64,000 nucleotides of DNA from contig UESW01004557.1 in NCBI GenBank assembly GCA_900491605.1, positions 186,001 to 250,000 on the forward strand. Direction: 5' to 3'. Made by a program: the position numbers and the translations under genes. Each line of letters opens with the position of its first letter. Positions within the stretch are counted from its first letter, which is position 1. Below the pieces are notes generated by a model, which saw only the letters and a list, made by a program, of their open reading frames with translations, had not been told where the DNA came from and searched no databases. This stretch comes from Calamus simplicifolius (taxonomy: Eukaryota; Streptophyta; Magnoliopsida; Arecales; Arecaceae). Positions 35,432 through 45,796 of this stretch are shown here, in pieces.

Positions 35432-36359
35432 TGTTGCTGCTGAAATCCGTCCTCCGACTCAGACGCGATCGATCTCCAGGAAGAGGGGGACGGACCTGCA
35501 AAGAAGTCCACACGCGGAGGGACGCTGGGGGTGGTCCTCTGTGGAAGACCCTCCGACGCTCAAGTCAGTGGAGAAGAAATCGGCGATCAACCAGACAGTG
35601 GGGAGGTGGATCTCTCCGGGAGACCTCTCCGGGGGCAGCCAATCGGAAGCTCCAGAGGGCAGGAGCGCCGACGAGTTGCTGGAGAGAGGAGTGAGGTGCG
35701 CGTGTAAGAGGCGCGTGCCTGTGCCCAAGGAGAGAGTGCGTACCTGAGGGAATATGCGAGTATGGTATTTATAGACTGTCACCTGGGTCTTGAGCGTCTT
35801 CTGGAAGGTTCGGAGGTTGTTACGATATGGAGGTGGGCAGAATCAGGCCGTTGTGGGGCCGTTAGAATCCATATCCCGTTTGTTTAGGTATCGACGGCTG
35901 GGAGAGCTTCTTGATGTCTCAAGATCTGGTTAAGTAGGCCTGGGGCGGTTATGATAGGTTTTAGGCCACGTCCCGACATGATTCCTTTTCTAGGATGCCG
36001 TTCTGGTAGGCCCGGGCTCTCCCGCGTCAGGTTCCGCGGAGGTAGATATTAGGTCGTGGATCGCTCGCAGAAGCCGAGCTACGGAAGCCCGGAAGGGCCG
36101 GGCTACGGAAGCCCGGAAGGGCCGAGCTACGGAAGCCCGGAAGGACCGGGCTACGGAAGCCCGGAAGGGTCGGGCTACGGAAGCCCGGAAGGGCCGAGCT
36201 AAGGAAGTCCGGAAGGGCCGAGCTAAGGAAGCCCGGAGGGGCCGAGCTACGGAAGCCCGGAAGGGCCGAGCTACGGAAGCCCGGAGGAGACGAAGGGAGG
36301 AGGTTAGCCTTAACCGCCTCGCACGGATATTAATGTAATAATGATTTTATCCCTCAACA
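35432..36359 (-). repeat. Element B 3' LTR
   Basis: Runs from TGTTGCTGCTGAAATC to TTATCCCTCAACA (+ strand). The minus-strand TATA box is at 35766-35773. U3 contains a 24-bp minisatellite at 36065-36290. Confidence 0.92.
36065..36290. repeat. 24-bp minisatellite in U3 of the B 3' LTR
   Basis: About nine copies of CTACGGAAGCCCGGAAGGGCCGAG or close variants (CTAAGG, GGAGGGG). Each unit contains GCCCGGAAGGGC, able to form a four-base stem with a GGAA loop. Homologous arrays: 44588-45070, 56250-56545 and 63080-63275, with about 20, 12 and 8 copies. Confidence 0.9.
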
Positions 36360-36376
36360 CATGCCCTCCACTCCCT
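36360..36376 (-). other. Polypurine tract of element B
   Basis: On the minus strand AGGGAGTGGAGGGCATG directly precedes the TGTTGAGGG start of the LTR, identical to the tract of element A. Confidence 0.8.
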
Positions 36377-36662
36377 AGTTCGAAGCGTAGGTTCGGGCGT
36401 AGGGAGTACAAGTTCAAATGGCGCATCTTGGATGGGACGCCTTGGTTTAGACAGCTCGCGCAATGATGCCCTAATTAATGCGACAGGGCCATCCCGCCTT
36501 CGGGGCTAAGGCTCCTTCATGAGCGACGGTTGGGATTGCGCCACGCTACGAAACCCGATCGATCGGGCGTTTGTCGAGTGATTTCGGACGCCTAGGATGA
36601 GACTCCCCACCTCTTCAGGGCGGCTTCCTTGGCGGAGAAGCAAAGTGACAGCCGCATTGTCT

Positions 36663-36672
36663 ATATATATAT
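36663..36672 (+). promoter_or_regulatory. TATA box for the antisense gene of element B
   Basis: TATATATATA about 100 bp upstream of the ATG at 36770. A transcript would start near 36695. It lies outside the LTR, within element sequence, and drives transcription opposite to the element. Confidence 0.5.
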
Positions 36673-36769
36673 GTGCGCATGCTCTCGGCGTCTTCTCGTC
36701 TTGCTTTCAGAAGAGTTCTGGCCTTTCATCTTCTTTGACGCTTATCGTTTTCGTTTGATACCTCTTTCA

Positions 36770-39767
36770 ATGGCGATGAGCCCCGACGACGTGGCCTCAG
36801 AAATCGTTGCCGAAGACTTGGGGAGGATTCATCAGCGGTATGGCTTGCCCTTGGATGTCGTCCTACGGGCGCCGGAACCCGAAGATAGAGTTACCCGGGA
36901 TTTAGAGTCTGGGGTCTTCATCTACGAAGATAGTTTGAAGGCGGGTCTTTGTTTTCCTCTCCACCCCTTGGTGAAGGAAATCATGACCCACTATAACATC
37001 TGCCCGTCAATGGTGGCTCCAAACAGCTGGCGGAATATCGTCGGATTCATCTCAATGTGCCACCAGATTCAAATCGTTGCCACTCTTCCCCTTTTCCGCA
37101 CCTGCTACCACCTGATTCCTGGAAGGAAATCAGAGTGGCCCTACATCGGGCCCCGGAGATCCTTCAACGTCATTGCGGATAAGCCTTCCTCCATCAAGGG
37201 GTGGAAGAGTCGGTTTGTTATCGCGGAGGGGAACGTTGGCTCCGACTTCCCTCGGAGATGGGGGGATGTTGCAAGGGATGCGGAGACGCATCCGGCTTTG
37301 TCGGCGCAGGAGGAGAAGGATTTGGACGTCCTTCGTAACGGACAGGTGTTTTCGGCTAATGACTTGCTATCGGAGGGGGCCCTCTTCGCAGCCGGGCTCA
37401 GCCCCCTGGACCCGCAAGGTGAGTCTCTTTCGTGCAGTGTGTTTTTCTCAATTAATGTGCTTGGACCTGAGTATGTGTGTTCTGGTCTGACAGCCGCAAG
37501 GTCGGCGTTGTCGAACCTCTCCAAGAGGAAGAGAGGGAAACACCCAGGGGAAGGTAGCGGCGCGGATAGTGGCCGGCCCGAAAAAAGGGCTCATACTTCG
37601 CAAGAAGCCCGCCGGACGCCGGGGCAGTCACGGCAGAAGCGCCGGGGGCAAAGGAGGGCTCGGGGAGAGAGGTTATGGCCTCCGACCCTCTCGTGTTAGA
37701 GATCTCGGACAGCTCGGACGAGGCTCCGTTGGTTCGTCCGACCGCGTCCCCCCTGAAAGAGGAATCAGCGGCGGATTTGGTGGAGGCGGTCATCGCCGAG
37801 GAGCCTACTGTCCCCGCGGGATCGCCGTCGGCTCCGGCAGGAGAGGAAGAGGTGGCAGCCGTAGCCGGGGAGGTTCAGGGGGAGCCTTCTCTCGGTCTCT
37901 CCGCAGGGGAGTCCGGTAGCAGTGAGGCAGGTCAGACTGAGGCCTCGGGGGAGCCTGCGGAGGAGATGCAAGCAGTAGAACAGGCCGAGACCTCGGGGGG
38001 TCCGGTGGCGGAGACACAGATGGTGGTAACCGAGGAAGGGGCATCGAAGGAGGAGACGCGGCAAGGCGGGAGCTCCGCATTGGGAGCTTCTTCGAAAAAG
38101 GTTTTGGGGAGGCTGGCGCTTGGGCTGGCCGAACTATCTGAAGAAACCCAAGCCAGGGCCTTGGTGGAGGAGGCTGGGAGGTTGAAGGCCTCTCAGACGG
38201 GGGTCGCCCAGGCCGGTCCTTCAGGTGGGGTTGGCCAACCCAGCAGCTCGGATGCTGATATTGAGGAGGCATTTTCCGCCATGATGAGGTCGGCCCTGTA
38301 TCCGGGCACGGATCCCTCGGCGGACAAATTTGCCGATTTGGAGTTGGTGGATGCTGCGTTCGGTCAGCAAGGCGTGGCCGAGAGTATCCATCTCCTTCCC
38401 GACATTGACAACACAACCCTGATGAGGATGACTCGGGCCTATGCCTCGCGGGTGAGTTACTTTTCTTGTGCGGTAGATGTTTCCCGATTGACCCCATCGT
38501 GGGTTCTTATTCATTTTTGTCTCGCAGAGCATTTTGCTTTCCTGGGCGATATGCTGGCGCTTGAGTTTGGCGACAGGGGCCAGCATTCAGGCCAGGCGGG
38601 ACAATGCCGAGCTCCAATCACGATTAAAAGTGTCTGAGAAGTTCGAAGAGCTCATGGATATGACTCATAGGAGCTTGAAGGGAATAAGGGCGGCACACCA
38701 GGTCGCTCTGGCCGAGGTGTCCAAGCAGAAGCGTAGGGTTGAGGAGTTGCAGGAACTCCTGGCGAAAAACGACAATGCATGCTTGGAGCTGGCCAGAATC
38801 GAGTCGAGGCATTCCGCGAGGTGAAGGCGATGCAAAGAGAACATAGCGAGAGCATGGGTCGGCTGGGGAAGGAAGCTGCCGACGAGAGGAAGCGTTTAAC
38901 TCGGATGCTTGGCGAGGTGGAGGAGCGACTGAAGCGCCGCGACAGCGAAATTGCTCATTTGAAGGAGGGCGCTAAATGGCAACAAGGGGTGATAGCTCGG
39001 GTGAACAACGAGCTAACCCAAGCCCAGGAGGTAATCGGAGCCAAGCAGTCGAAGATCAACAGTCTGCAAGAGAGAGTTGAGCTGGTCGGGGCTGATAGAA
39101 CTAGAGCCAGGAGTGAGGCTGAGGAGTCGGCCAAGAGGTTGGCCAGACGAGAGGAGGAGGTATGACCTCATTTTCCCCCCCCCCTTTTTTTTTTTTTTAG
39201 CTTTTTTCTACTGGTTTCTTGTGACGCCGACCTATTTCGGCTTTCTCAGATGGCGGAGTTGGGGCTGGAGGTTCGGGCTCTTCAAGGCGAGCTTGTGTCC
39301 AGCCGCAACAAGAGCTCAGAATTCGAGACGCGGGCCGGCGAGTTCGAGGAGCAAAATATTATTCTGTGGCCCAAGTCGCAGAGGCTGAGAAACAGGCCGC
39401 CGAGGCCAACATGCAGCTCGCCATACTTAAGGGGAGGCAAGACGCTATCAGCGTAGACGCCTTCCATCATGGGATGGAAGAGTGCAAACAGAGGATACTC
39501 AGTGGGCACCCGGAATGGGATCTTTCTTTCCTGAGTGCTGAAAATCCCGACGATGGCGAGTTTGAAGAAGAAGATGAAGATGAATATGTTGACGTTTCTG
39601 ATGCCGAACTTGGTGCCGCCCCTGGTCCCAGCGAAGCTGTAGCTTTTGAGGGACGGTCGCAAACTGCCGCAGAGGGGGCAAAAATATTGGAGAAGGGCGA
39701 AACTAGTCACGCCTCCGCAGATGTGACTAAGGGCTTTTCCAAAGCTGGTGCGGCTCCCGGTCCTTAG
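36770..39767 (+). pseudogene. Antisense spliced gene of element B: Transposase_28-type domain plus coiled coil, frame-broken
   Basis: The gene opens MAMSPDDVASEIVAEDLG. Residues about 40-170 resemble the plant Transposase_28 (putative gypsy-type transposon) domain: FIYEDSLKAGLCFPLHPLVK, NSWRNIVGF, SSIKGWKSRFV. A basic stretch (KRKRGKHPG), a long Glu/Ala/Gly-rich acidic region and a coiled coil (KQSKINSLQERVEL, LGLEVRALQGELVSSR) follow. The tail is acidic (FEEEDEDEYVDVSD). Three GT-AG introns fit: 37419-37493 (phase 1), 38452-38527 and 39160-39249 (both phase 0). Single frame shifts lie inside exons 2, 3 and 4 (near 37650, 38800 and 39362). Introns in this orientation are not removed from element RNA, so the gene needs its own antisense transcript. 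Its role is unknown; similar extra genes are known from Tat elements. Confidence 0.75.
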
Positions 39768-39966
39768 GAGCTGTTCTTGTATCCCGTCTTTTAGACATTA
39801 GTCTGACGTTTCTTATAAAAGAATTCCCGTTTTCACTTAAGTGTTTTCCTTGCGTGACCTTGTTGTTGTTCCCGCCTCGAATGTGAGCGACCTATGGCTC
39901 ACTGACGCTCTTAGGTCATCCTTACCTCGAGATTGAAGGAAACGCACCGGCTAAGGCCGATGGGCA

Positions 39967-40485
39967 AACCAGGTCGGCTTGGGCCGACGAAGAAAAGTAG
40001 GTCGGCTGGGGCCGATAAGAAAAGTAGGTCGGCTGGGGCCGACGGGCAAAACAGGTTGGCTGGGTCCGACAGGCAAAGTAGGTCGGCTGGGGCCGACGGG
40101 CAGAATAGGTCGGCTGGGGCCGACAGAAAAAGTAGGTCGGCTGGGGCCGACAAGCAAAGTAGGTCGGCTGGGGCCAATAGGCAAAGTAGGTCGGCTGGTG
40201 CCGACAAACGAAATGGGTCGGCTCGGGCCGATAGGCAAAGTAGGTCGGCTGGGGCCGACGGGCAGAATAGGTCGGCTGAGGCCGACAGGCAAAGTAGGTC
40301 GGCTGGGGCCGACAAGCAAAGTAGGTCGGCTGGGGCCGACAAGCAAAGTAGGTCGGCTGGTGCCGACAAACGAAATGGGTTGGCTGGGGCCGACAGGCAA
40401 AGTAGGTCGGCTGGTGCCGACAGACAAAATAGGTCGGCTGGGGCCGACAGACGAAATAGGTCGGCTGGGGCCGACGGGCAAAAAG
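39967..40485. repeat. Hairpin array 1 in element B, unit about 30 bp
   Basis: About 17 copies centred on GTCGGCTGGGGCCGAC, six-base arms around TGGG, separated by spacers such as AGGCAAAGTAG. It begins 200 bp after the stop of the antisense gene. Open frames run through it in several phases because the unit is a multiple of three. Confidence 0.95.
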
Positions 40486-40911
40486 GCCTTCGCGCTTTCT
40501 GCTATTCCGTCAATTGTCCTGCTGTTCCGCAGGTGATTCGGTTTTTATTTCATCAGAATTGATGATACGGCGTAGTGGGGGGCATAAAGCTGCATCAGAG
40601 CTTTCCGGAAGGTGCTCTTTTCCCATGCGGATCACTTCGTCGTGCACGCAATCGCTTACCATTGGAGGACATCACTTTCGAAGGACGATATTCTGAACCT
40701 GCCAGTTTTCGAAGCCAGCGGACGATTTCCTGCATTTAATGACCGTGATTCGGGATCAGGAAGGGATCTCCGCACACGTCACAACTAAGGCGGTGGGCTT
40801 GGCGCGCAGTGGGGCGCTGCGCTCATCCTGAGGGGCCACGTGGAGGTATGGGCCAAGTGCTTGAATCTCGGGACTTTCAGCTTTGATAGGTTGTTCCCGG
40901 ATCTTTTCTGC

Positions 40912-41680
40912 CTATAAAAAAGGGAGAAAAGGGGTCATGTTTGGTTATCCCCAAAGTGTCTTTTCCATTAGAGCTTCCATTATGCTCGTTTCTCTGCTGC
41001 TACGAGTGGGAGGACCGATTTTTCCTCTCACAGGCTCCTTGCCGCCGGACAGCTGGGGCGATCGGGAGCTGCTGAAGAATGGCTCGCCCTTAGGGGATGA
41101 GTCCCGGAGATCACATGGAGAGCGCACATGGGGGGCGCAGAGATCACACGGGGAGCGCACATATACTCTTTCCGTGTGACCTTTGTGGCCCGTTACGGGG
41201 GGCTTACGGTAGGAAGTGTATCGACACCCCGTAGCACACACAACTCTCCCTCTTTCGCTGGCCTGGATTCCCATCCCTTCTTTGAGGGGAATCCTTGCCA
41301 CGGGTTGGAGAAAATGGGAGCAACCGGGGTCTGATGGTCCCCGGGCCTCTCGGTCGGGCAGCGACCTGCGATCCAGCAACCCCTCCTAGGGGAGCGGGCT
41401 GGTTTGCCCGAATCCTCAGAATCAGCATCCACGAGCCGTGCCGCCTTCCGAATCTCTTCATTCGGCGGGAGCCGTGGAGGGTCAGCTTTATCGACCGTCC
41501 AGGCAGGCTGACCGTTTCATGGTTTGCCTGATTTGTCGATCCGGATGCCGAAACATCATAGATTGGTCAGGTCTGCTTTGGAGCAGTTGCCCGAGTTTTG
41601 TATTTGCCTTTATTTTATGCATTTCAATACTCTTGTAACGCCTGTGAGGCATTTGTAACTGATCTTGATCGGCAATAAAG
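40912..41680 (+). other. Second antisense transcription unit of element B (TATA to AATAAA), product unclear
   Basis: A TATA box (CCTATAAAAAAGGG at 40912-40922) is followed by candidate frames and ends with GGCAATAAAG at 41671-41680. Element A has the same pair (54878 to 54118, minus strand). The ATG at 40981 opens MLVSLLLRVGGPIFPL but its frame differs between the copies. A 78-residue frame (B 41295-41531, A 54503-54267) opens MPRV, keeps the same length in both and differs at few residues; it shows no known motif. Whether it makes protein or a non-coding RNA cannot be decided here. Confidence 0.4.
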
Positions 41681-41994
41681 AGAGTTATGCTCTATTTCTT
41701 GATCTCTATCTTTTCTTGTGCCAAACTTGTAGTTGTTGTCGTTTTGTGGGGTACAAAGGCGTCCCGCTCGTCCCTAGACGAGGATCTCACGCCGTCCGAA
41801 CTAATCGAGGTTCGCGCGACGGTTCAGAGATCATTCGGCAAAACATGCTCCTTGCTCTGGTCAGAAGCCTGGTATTTTTGTGCTTCGCTTTTGCCGGAGC
41901 CCGATTTATCGTGGGTCGGCCTTGGCCAAAGTTTAGGGAATTCGTACCCCTTCCCATCATGGTTCAGGGAACCTGTCGCTCGGGCCAGCCGAGT

Positions 41995-42260
41995 TTCGGA
42001 GATATTTGACTTGGCCCTGCCAAGGTTCGGAGATTCAGTCACTCGGCCCAGCCGAGGTTCGGAGACATTTGACTTGGCCCTGCCAAGGTTCGGAGATAAT
42101 TGACTTGGCCCTGCCGAGGTTCGGAGATTCAGTCACTCGGCCCAGCCGAGGTTCGAGACATTTGACTAGGCCCAGCCAAGGTTCGGAGATAATTGACTTG
42201 GCCCTACCAAGGTTCAGAGATTCAGTCACTCGGCCCAGCCGAGGTTCGGAGATCCGGGCT
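41995..42260. repeat. Hairpin array 2 in element B
   Basis: Alternating dyads CTCGGCCCAGCCGAG and CTTGGCCCTGCCAAG, each followed by GTTCGGAGA and separated by ATTCAGTCA or CATTTGA. About nine dyads. It is related to array 3 but has different spacers. Confidence 0.9.
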
Positions 42261-42662
42261 CAAGAGAGCGCCTCAGTTGTCATTGTGGGCCACAGCGTTA
42301 GGTCCACGTGGTGCTTGATAAGGGGCGCCAGAGCGGAACGGGCGGTATATTGTCACGCTTTTATTGCTGAGCCACTCCTCCCGAGGGGACAGGTTATTGG
42401 CCGAATGCCGGACTTCTGCGTTTCCCGAAAAAGAGGCCAGCATTAAGAGGCTCGGGGAAGCGCCGAATGCATTTATTGCGGGGGCCGACAGATCGGAAAA
42501 TGTTTGCTTGGGGAATTCCCGAACAACCTGCTCGCGCTTACCTATCTCGCTCGGGATGGGGCGCGATACTTCAGATTTCGCAAACGTTGAAACGGCGACG
42601 CATGGTAAGTTCTTATGGGTCGGTGGTTACGGCGCGACCGATAGAGATACCTGCCTGACGAG

Positions 42663-42670
42663 TATAAATA
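42663..42670 (+). promoter_or_regulatory. TATA box for the small antisense gene of element B
   Basis: TATAAATA lies 50 bp upstream of the ATG at 42720. The identical box occurs in element A at 53035-53042 on the other strand. Confidence 0.6.
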
Positions 42671-42719
42671 CGATCGAGGGGCATCGGTTTCGGCCATCCC
42701 TCGGTTTAAGTTCGAAGAA

Positions 42720-42995
42720 ATGGCCTCCCCAGGGCGATCATCAGTCGGGTCGCGTTCCTCGCTCGATAGCCTGCCGCGTTTGGAGGGGAGGCGTACCTCC
42801 ATTACTATTGACAGAGAGGGCCTAGCGTCGGCCTTTGCGAGTAATCAGCAGCTCGCGAGGATCGCCGGAGAGTACCTGGACGTGTCGGTCAGGGAGGCGG
42901 AGGCCTCACGCCGGTTGATGGACCGGCAGAGGGAGGAGATTGCGTCCCTTCGTCAGCAAGTGGCTGACTTGACGGAGCGCTGGAGGAGCTGCTAG
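42720..42995 (+). pseudogene. Small antisense coiled-coil gene of element B, frameshifted near the end
   Basis: Opens MASPGRSSVGSRSSLDSLPR and runs into a heptad-like helix (MDRQREEIASLRQQVADLTE). Relative to the intact copy in A (52642-52986) one C is missing near 42980, so it ends early with WRSC instead of continuing into LEELLASGSDSDSDLG. After the stop a T-rich stretch and TTATAAATGAAAG look like a plant 3' end. No family is recognised. The strong agreement with A up to the shift suggests the frame was recently intact. Confidence 0.65.
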
Positions 42996-43491
42996 CCTCC
43001 GGGAGTGACTCCGGATTCTGATTTAGGGCCTCTCTTCTTGTTTTTGTTTTTTACTGCATCTTTGTAATCCTCTTTATAAATGAAAGATGGATCCTGTTTT
43101 TGAAGTCCTTTTCTTCAAGAGTTTATGGCCTTGACCCGTGTGATGAATTAGGGTGTTGGCGTGCCCCATCGTTTTTGTGCATTGATGTAGGCGCTTTGAA
43201 CGACGGGTTATAGGGGCGTCACCCAAAAAGGTTTTCAGTAGCGGAGAGGGGGATCTCCCAGCTCTGCTTGGGGTCTCTGGGCGATTATGCGGGGCTCAAT
43301 GACCTCAAAAAGGGGTTTGCCAATGGTGGCTTCTTTTCGTGCGTCGATGGTTTTTGTTTAACGCGCTCGTTTTCAAACCGGACGAAGTCCTTCGGGGACT
43401 ATTTGGAGGCTGCCCAGCTTTAGTCGGGGCCTGTGTACTTCGGTTTTTATCCGGGATTTCAGCCCGAATGATTTTTACCTGGCCTTGCATA

Positions 43492-44328
43492 GCCAGGAGG
43501 ATTCGTTGCTCGGCCCTGCCGAGGTTCGGAGAATATTTTACTTGGCCCTGCCAAGGTTCGGAGATTTGTTGCTCGGCCCTGCCGAGGTTCGGAGAATATT
43601 TTACTTGGCCCTGCCAAGGTTCGGAGATTTGTTGCTCGGCCCAGCCGAGGTTCGGAGAATATTTTACTTGGCCCTGCCAAGGTTCGGAGATTTGTTGCTC
43701 GGCCCAGCCGAGGTTCGGAGAATATTTTACTTGGCCCTGCCAAGGTTCGGAGATTTGTTGCTCGGCCCAGCCGAGGTTCGGAGAATATTTTACTTGGCCC
43801 TGCCAAGGTTCGGAGATTTGTTGCTCGGCCCTGCCGAGGTTCGGAGAATATTTTACTTGGCCCTGCCAAGGTTCGGAGATTTGTTGCTCGGCCCAGCCGA
43901 GGTTGGAGAATATTTTACTTGGCCCTGCCAAGGTTCGAGATTTGTTACTCGGCCCAGCCGAGGTTCGGAGAATATTTTACTTGGCCCTGCCAAGGTTTGG
44001 AGATTTGTTGCTCGGCCCTGCCGAGGTTTGGAGAATATTTTACTTGGCCCTGCCAAGGTTCGGAGATTTGTTGCTTGGCCCAGCCGAGGTTCGAAGAATA
44101 TTTTACTTGGCCCAGCCAAGGTTCGGAGATTTGTTGCTCGGCCCAGCCGAGGTTCGGAGAATATTTTACTTGGCCCTGCCAAGGTTCGGAGATTTGTTGC
44201 TCGGCCCAGCCGAGGTTCGGAGAATATTTTACTTGGCCCTGCCAAGGTTTGGAGATTTTGTTGCTCAGCCCAGCCGAGGTTCGGAGAATATTTTACTTGG
44301 CCCTGCCAAGGTTCGGAGATTTCCTGTT
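43492..44328. repeat. Hairpin array 3 in element B, unit 63 bp
   Basis: About 13 copies. Each unit has two dyads, CTTGGCCCTGCCAAG and CTCGGCCCAGCCGAG (or CTCGGCCCTGCCGAG), each followed by GTTCGGAGA. The spacers are ATATTTTA and TTTGTTG. The two dyads differ by a paired change in both arms, so pairing is kept. Units are highly alike. Frames up to 363 residues across it are artefacts. Confidence 0.97.
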
Positions 44329-44492
44329 CAAACAGACAGCTCGGTCGTGCCGAGGATTGGTAAGCAGTATATGTTTCTCCTTGCAATTTATAGCAATGCA
44401 GTGCATAATGATTCACACGACAGGTTTTGAGGAAACAGATAAGCAGGAACGTGTGGTGAGGGATGTGAAGATGAATTCAAAGAGAACATACC

Positions 44493-44508
44493 CTATTGGT
44501 AATATTTA
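44493..44508 (-). pseudogene. Last codons of element B pol, cut off by element A
   Basis: The minus strand reads KYYQ and a TAG stop at 44495-44493. It continues the NADNLR that ends at the other side of A (57000). The gag-pol frame of B is thus split by A. Confidence 0.85.
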
Positions 44509-44513
44509 CGAAG
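44509..44513. repeat. Target-site duplication CGAAG, left copy
   Basis: CGAAG directly before the A 5' LTR; the second copy is at 56995-56999 directly after the A 3' LTR. Removing A and one copy restores the pol sequence seen inside element A. Confidence 0.92.
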
Positions 44514-44587
44514 AGTTGAAGGGTAAAATCATCATTACATTAATATCCGTGCGAGGCGGTTAAGGCTAATCTCCTCCCTTCGTCTCC

Positions 44588-45070
44588 TCCGGGCTTCCTT
44601 AGCTCGGCCCTTCCGGGCTTCCGTAGCTCGGCCCTTCCGGGCTTCCTTAGCTCGGCCCTTCCGGGCTTCCGTAGCTCCGCCCTTCCGGGATTCCTTAGCC
44701 CGGCCCTTCCGGGCTTCCGTAGCCCGGCCCTTCCGGGCTTCCTTAGCTCGGCCCTTTCGGGCTTCCGTAGCTCGGCCCTTCCGGGCTTCCTTAGCCCGGC
44801 CCTTCCGGGCTTCCTTAGCCCGGCCCTTCCGGGCTTCCGTAGCTCGGCCCTTCCGGGCTTCCGTAGCTAGGCCCTTCCGGGCTTCCTTAGCCTGGCTCTT
44901 CCGGGCTTCCTTAGCTCGGCCCTTTCGGGCTTCCTTCCATAGCCCGGCCCTTCCGGGCTTCCGTAGCTCGGCCCTTCCGGGCTAACTTAGCTCGGCCCTT
45001 CCGGGCTTACTTAGCTCGGCCCTTCCGGGCTTCCGTAGCCCGGCCCTTCCGGGCTTCCGTAGCTCGGCTT
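44588..45070. repeat. 24-bp minisatellite in U3 of the A 5' LTR, about 20 copies
   Basis: Unit GGGCTTCCGTAGCTCGGCCC followed by TTCC, with CCGTAG/CCTTAG and CTCGG/CCCGG variants that alternate along the array. Confidence 0.93.
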
Positions 45071-45368
45071 CTGCGAGCGATCCACAACCTAACATCTACC
45101 TCCGCGGAACCTGACGCGGGAGAGCCCGGGCCTACCAGAACGGCATCCTAGAAAAGGAATCATGTCGGGACGTGGCCTAAAACCTATCATAACCGCCCCA
45201 GGCCTACTCAACCAGATCTCGAGACATCAAGGAGCTCTCCCAGCCGTCGATACCTGAACAAACGGGATATGGATTCTAACGGCCCCACAACGGCCTGATT
45301 CTGCCCGCCTCCTATATCGTAACAACCTCCAAACCTTCCAGAAGATGCTCAAGACCCAGGTGACAGTC

Positions 45369-45376
45369 TATAAATA
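45369..45376 (+). promoter_or_regulatory. TATA box of the A 5' LTR
   Basis: TATAAATA, conserved in the other three family LTRs (35766-35773 and 62775-62782 on the minus strand, 56652-56659 on the + strand). Confidence 0.75.
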
Positions 45377-45714
45377 TCATACTCGCAGATTCTCTCAGGT
45401 ACGCACTCTCTCCTTGGGCACAGGCACGCGCCTCTTACACGCGCACCTCACTCCTCTCTCCAGCAGCTCGTCGGCGCTCCTGCCCTCTGGAGCTTCCGAT
45501 TGGCCGCCCCCGGAGAGGTCTCCCGGAGAGATCCACCTCCCCACTGTCTGGTTGATCGCCGATTTCTTCTCCACTGACTTGAGCGTCGGAGGGTCTTCCG
45601 CGGAGGACCACCCCCAGCGTCCCTCCGCGTGTGGACTTCTTTTGCAGGTCCGCCCCCCTCTTCCTGGAGATCGACCGCGCCTGAGTCGGAGGACGGATTT
45701 CAGCGGCAACAGAT

Positions 45715-45732
45715 TGGCGCTAGAGGAAGGGC
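45715..45732 (+). other. Primer-binding site of element A
   Basis: TGGCGCTAGAGGAAGGGC starts three bases after the LTR end, the correct place for tRNA priming of minus-strand synthesis. Element B has the same site at 62438-62421. I do not assign the tRNA. Confidence 0.75.
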
Positions 45733-45796
45733 CTCAAGTCCCATTAAAACTTGAAGAAAGGAGACAAGGATCTAAATCCGGAGAAGAACCTCTTCA

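Larger units (their letters stand above)
44514..45711 (+). repeat. Element A 5' LTR
   Basis: Runs from AGTTGAAGGGTAAAATC to CAGCGGCAACA. U3 holds the longest copy of the 24-bp minisatellite (about 44588-45070). The TATA box TATAAATA is at 45369-45376, so transcription would start near 45400. It is longer than the 3' LTR because of repeat number and a 193-bp segment (45141-45333) missing from the latter. Confidence 0.93.

Noticed and set aside
39933..40562. A 209-residue frame of SRSAGAD repeats that could resemble a structural protein
   Set aside because: It is a product of hairpin array 1. Complementary frames of similar length exist in all phases, and A and B differ in unit number.
43339..44430. 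Open frame of 363 residues, and matching frames up to 406 residues at 51221-52441
   Set aside because: They run through the 63-bp array, whose length is a multiple of three, so all phases stay open. Their residues are simple repeats in every frame.
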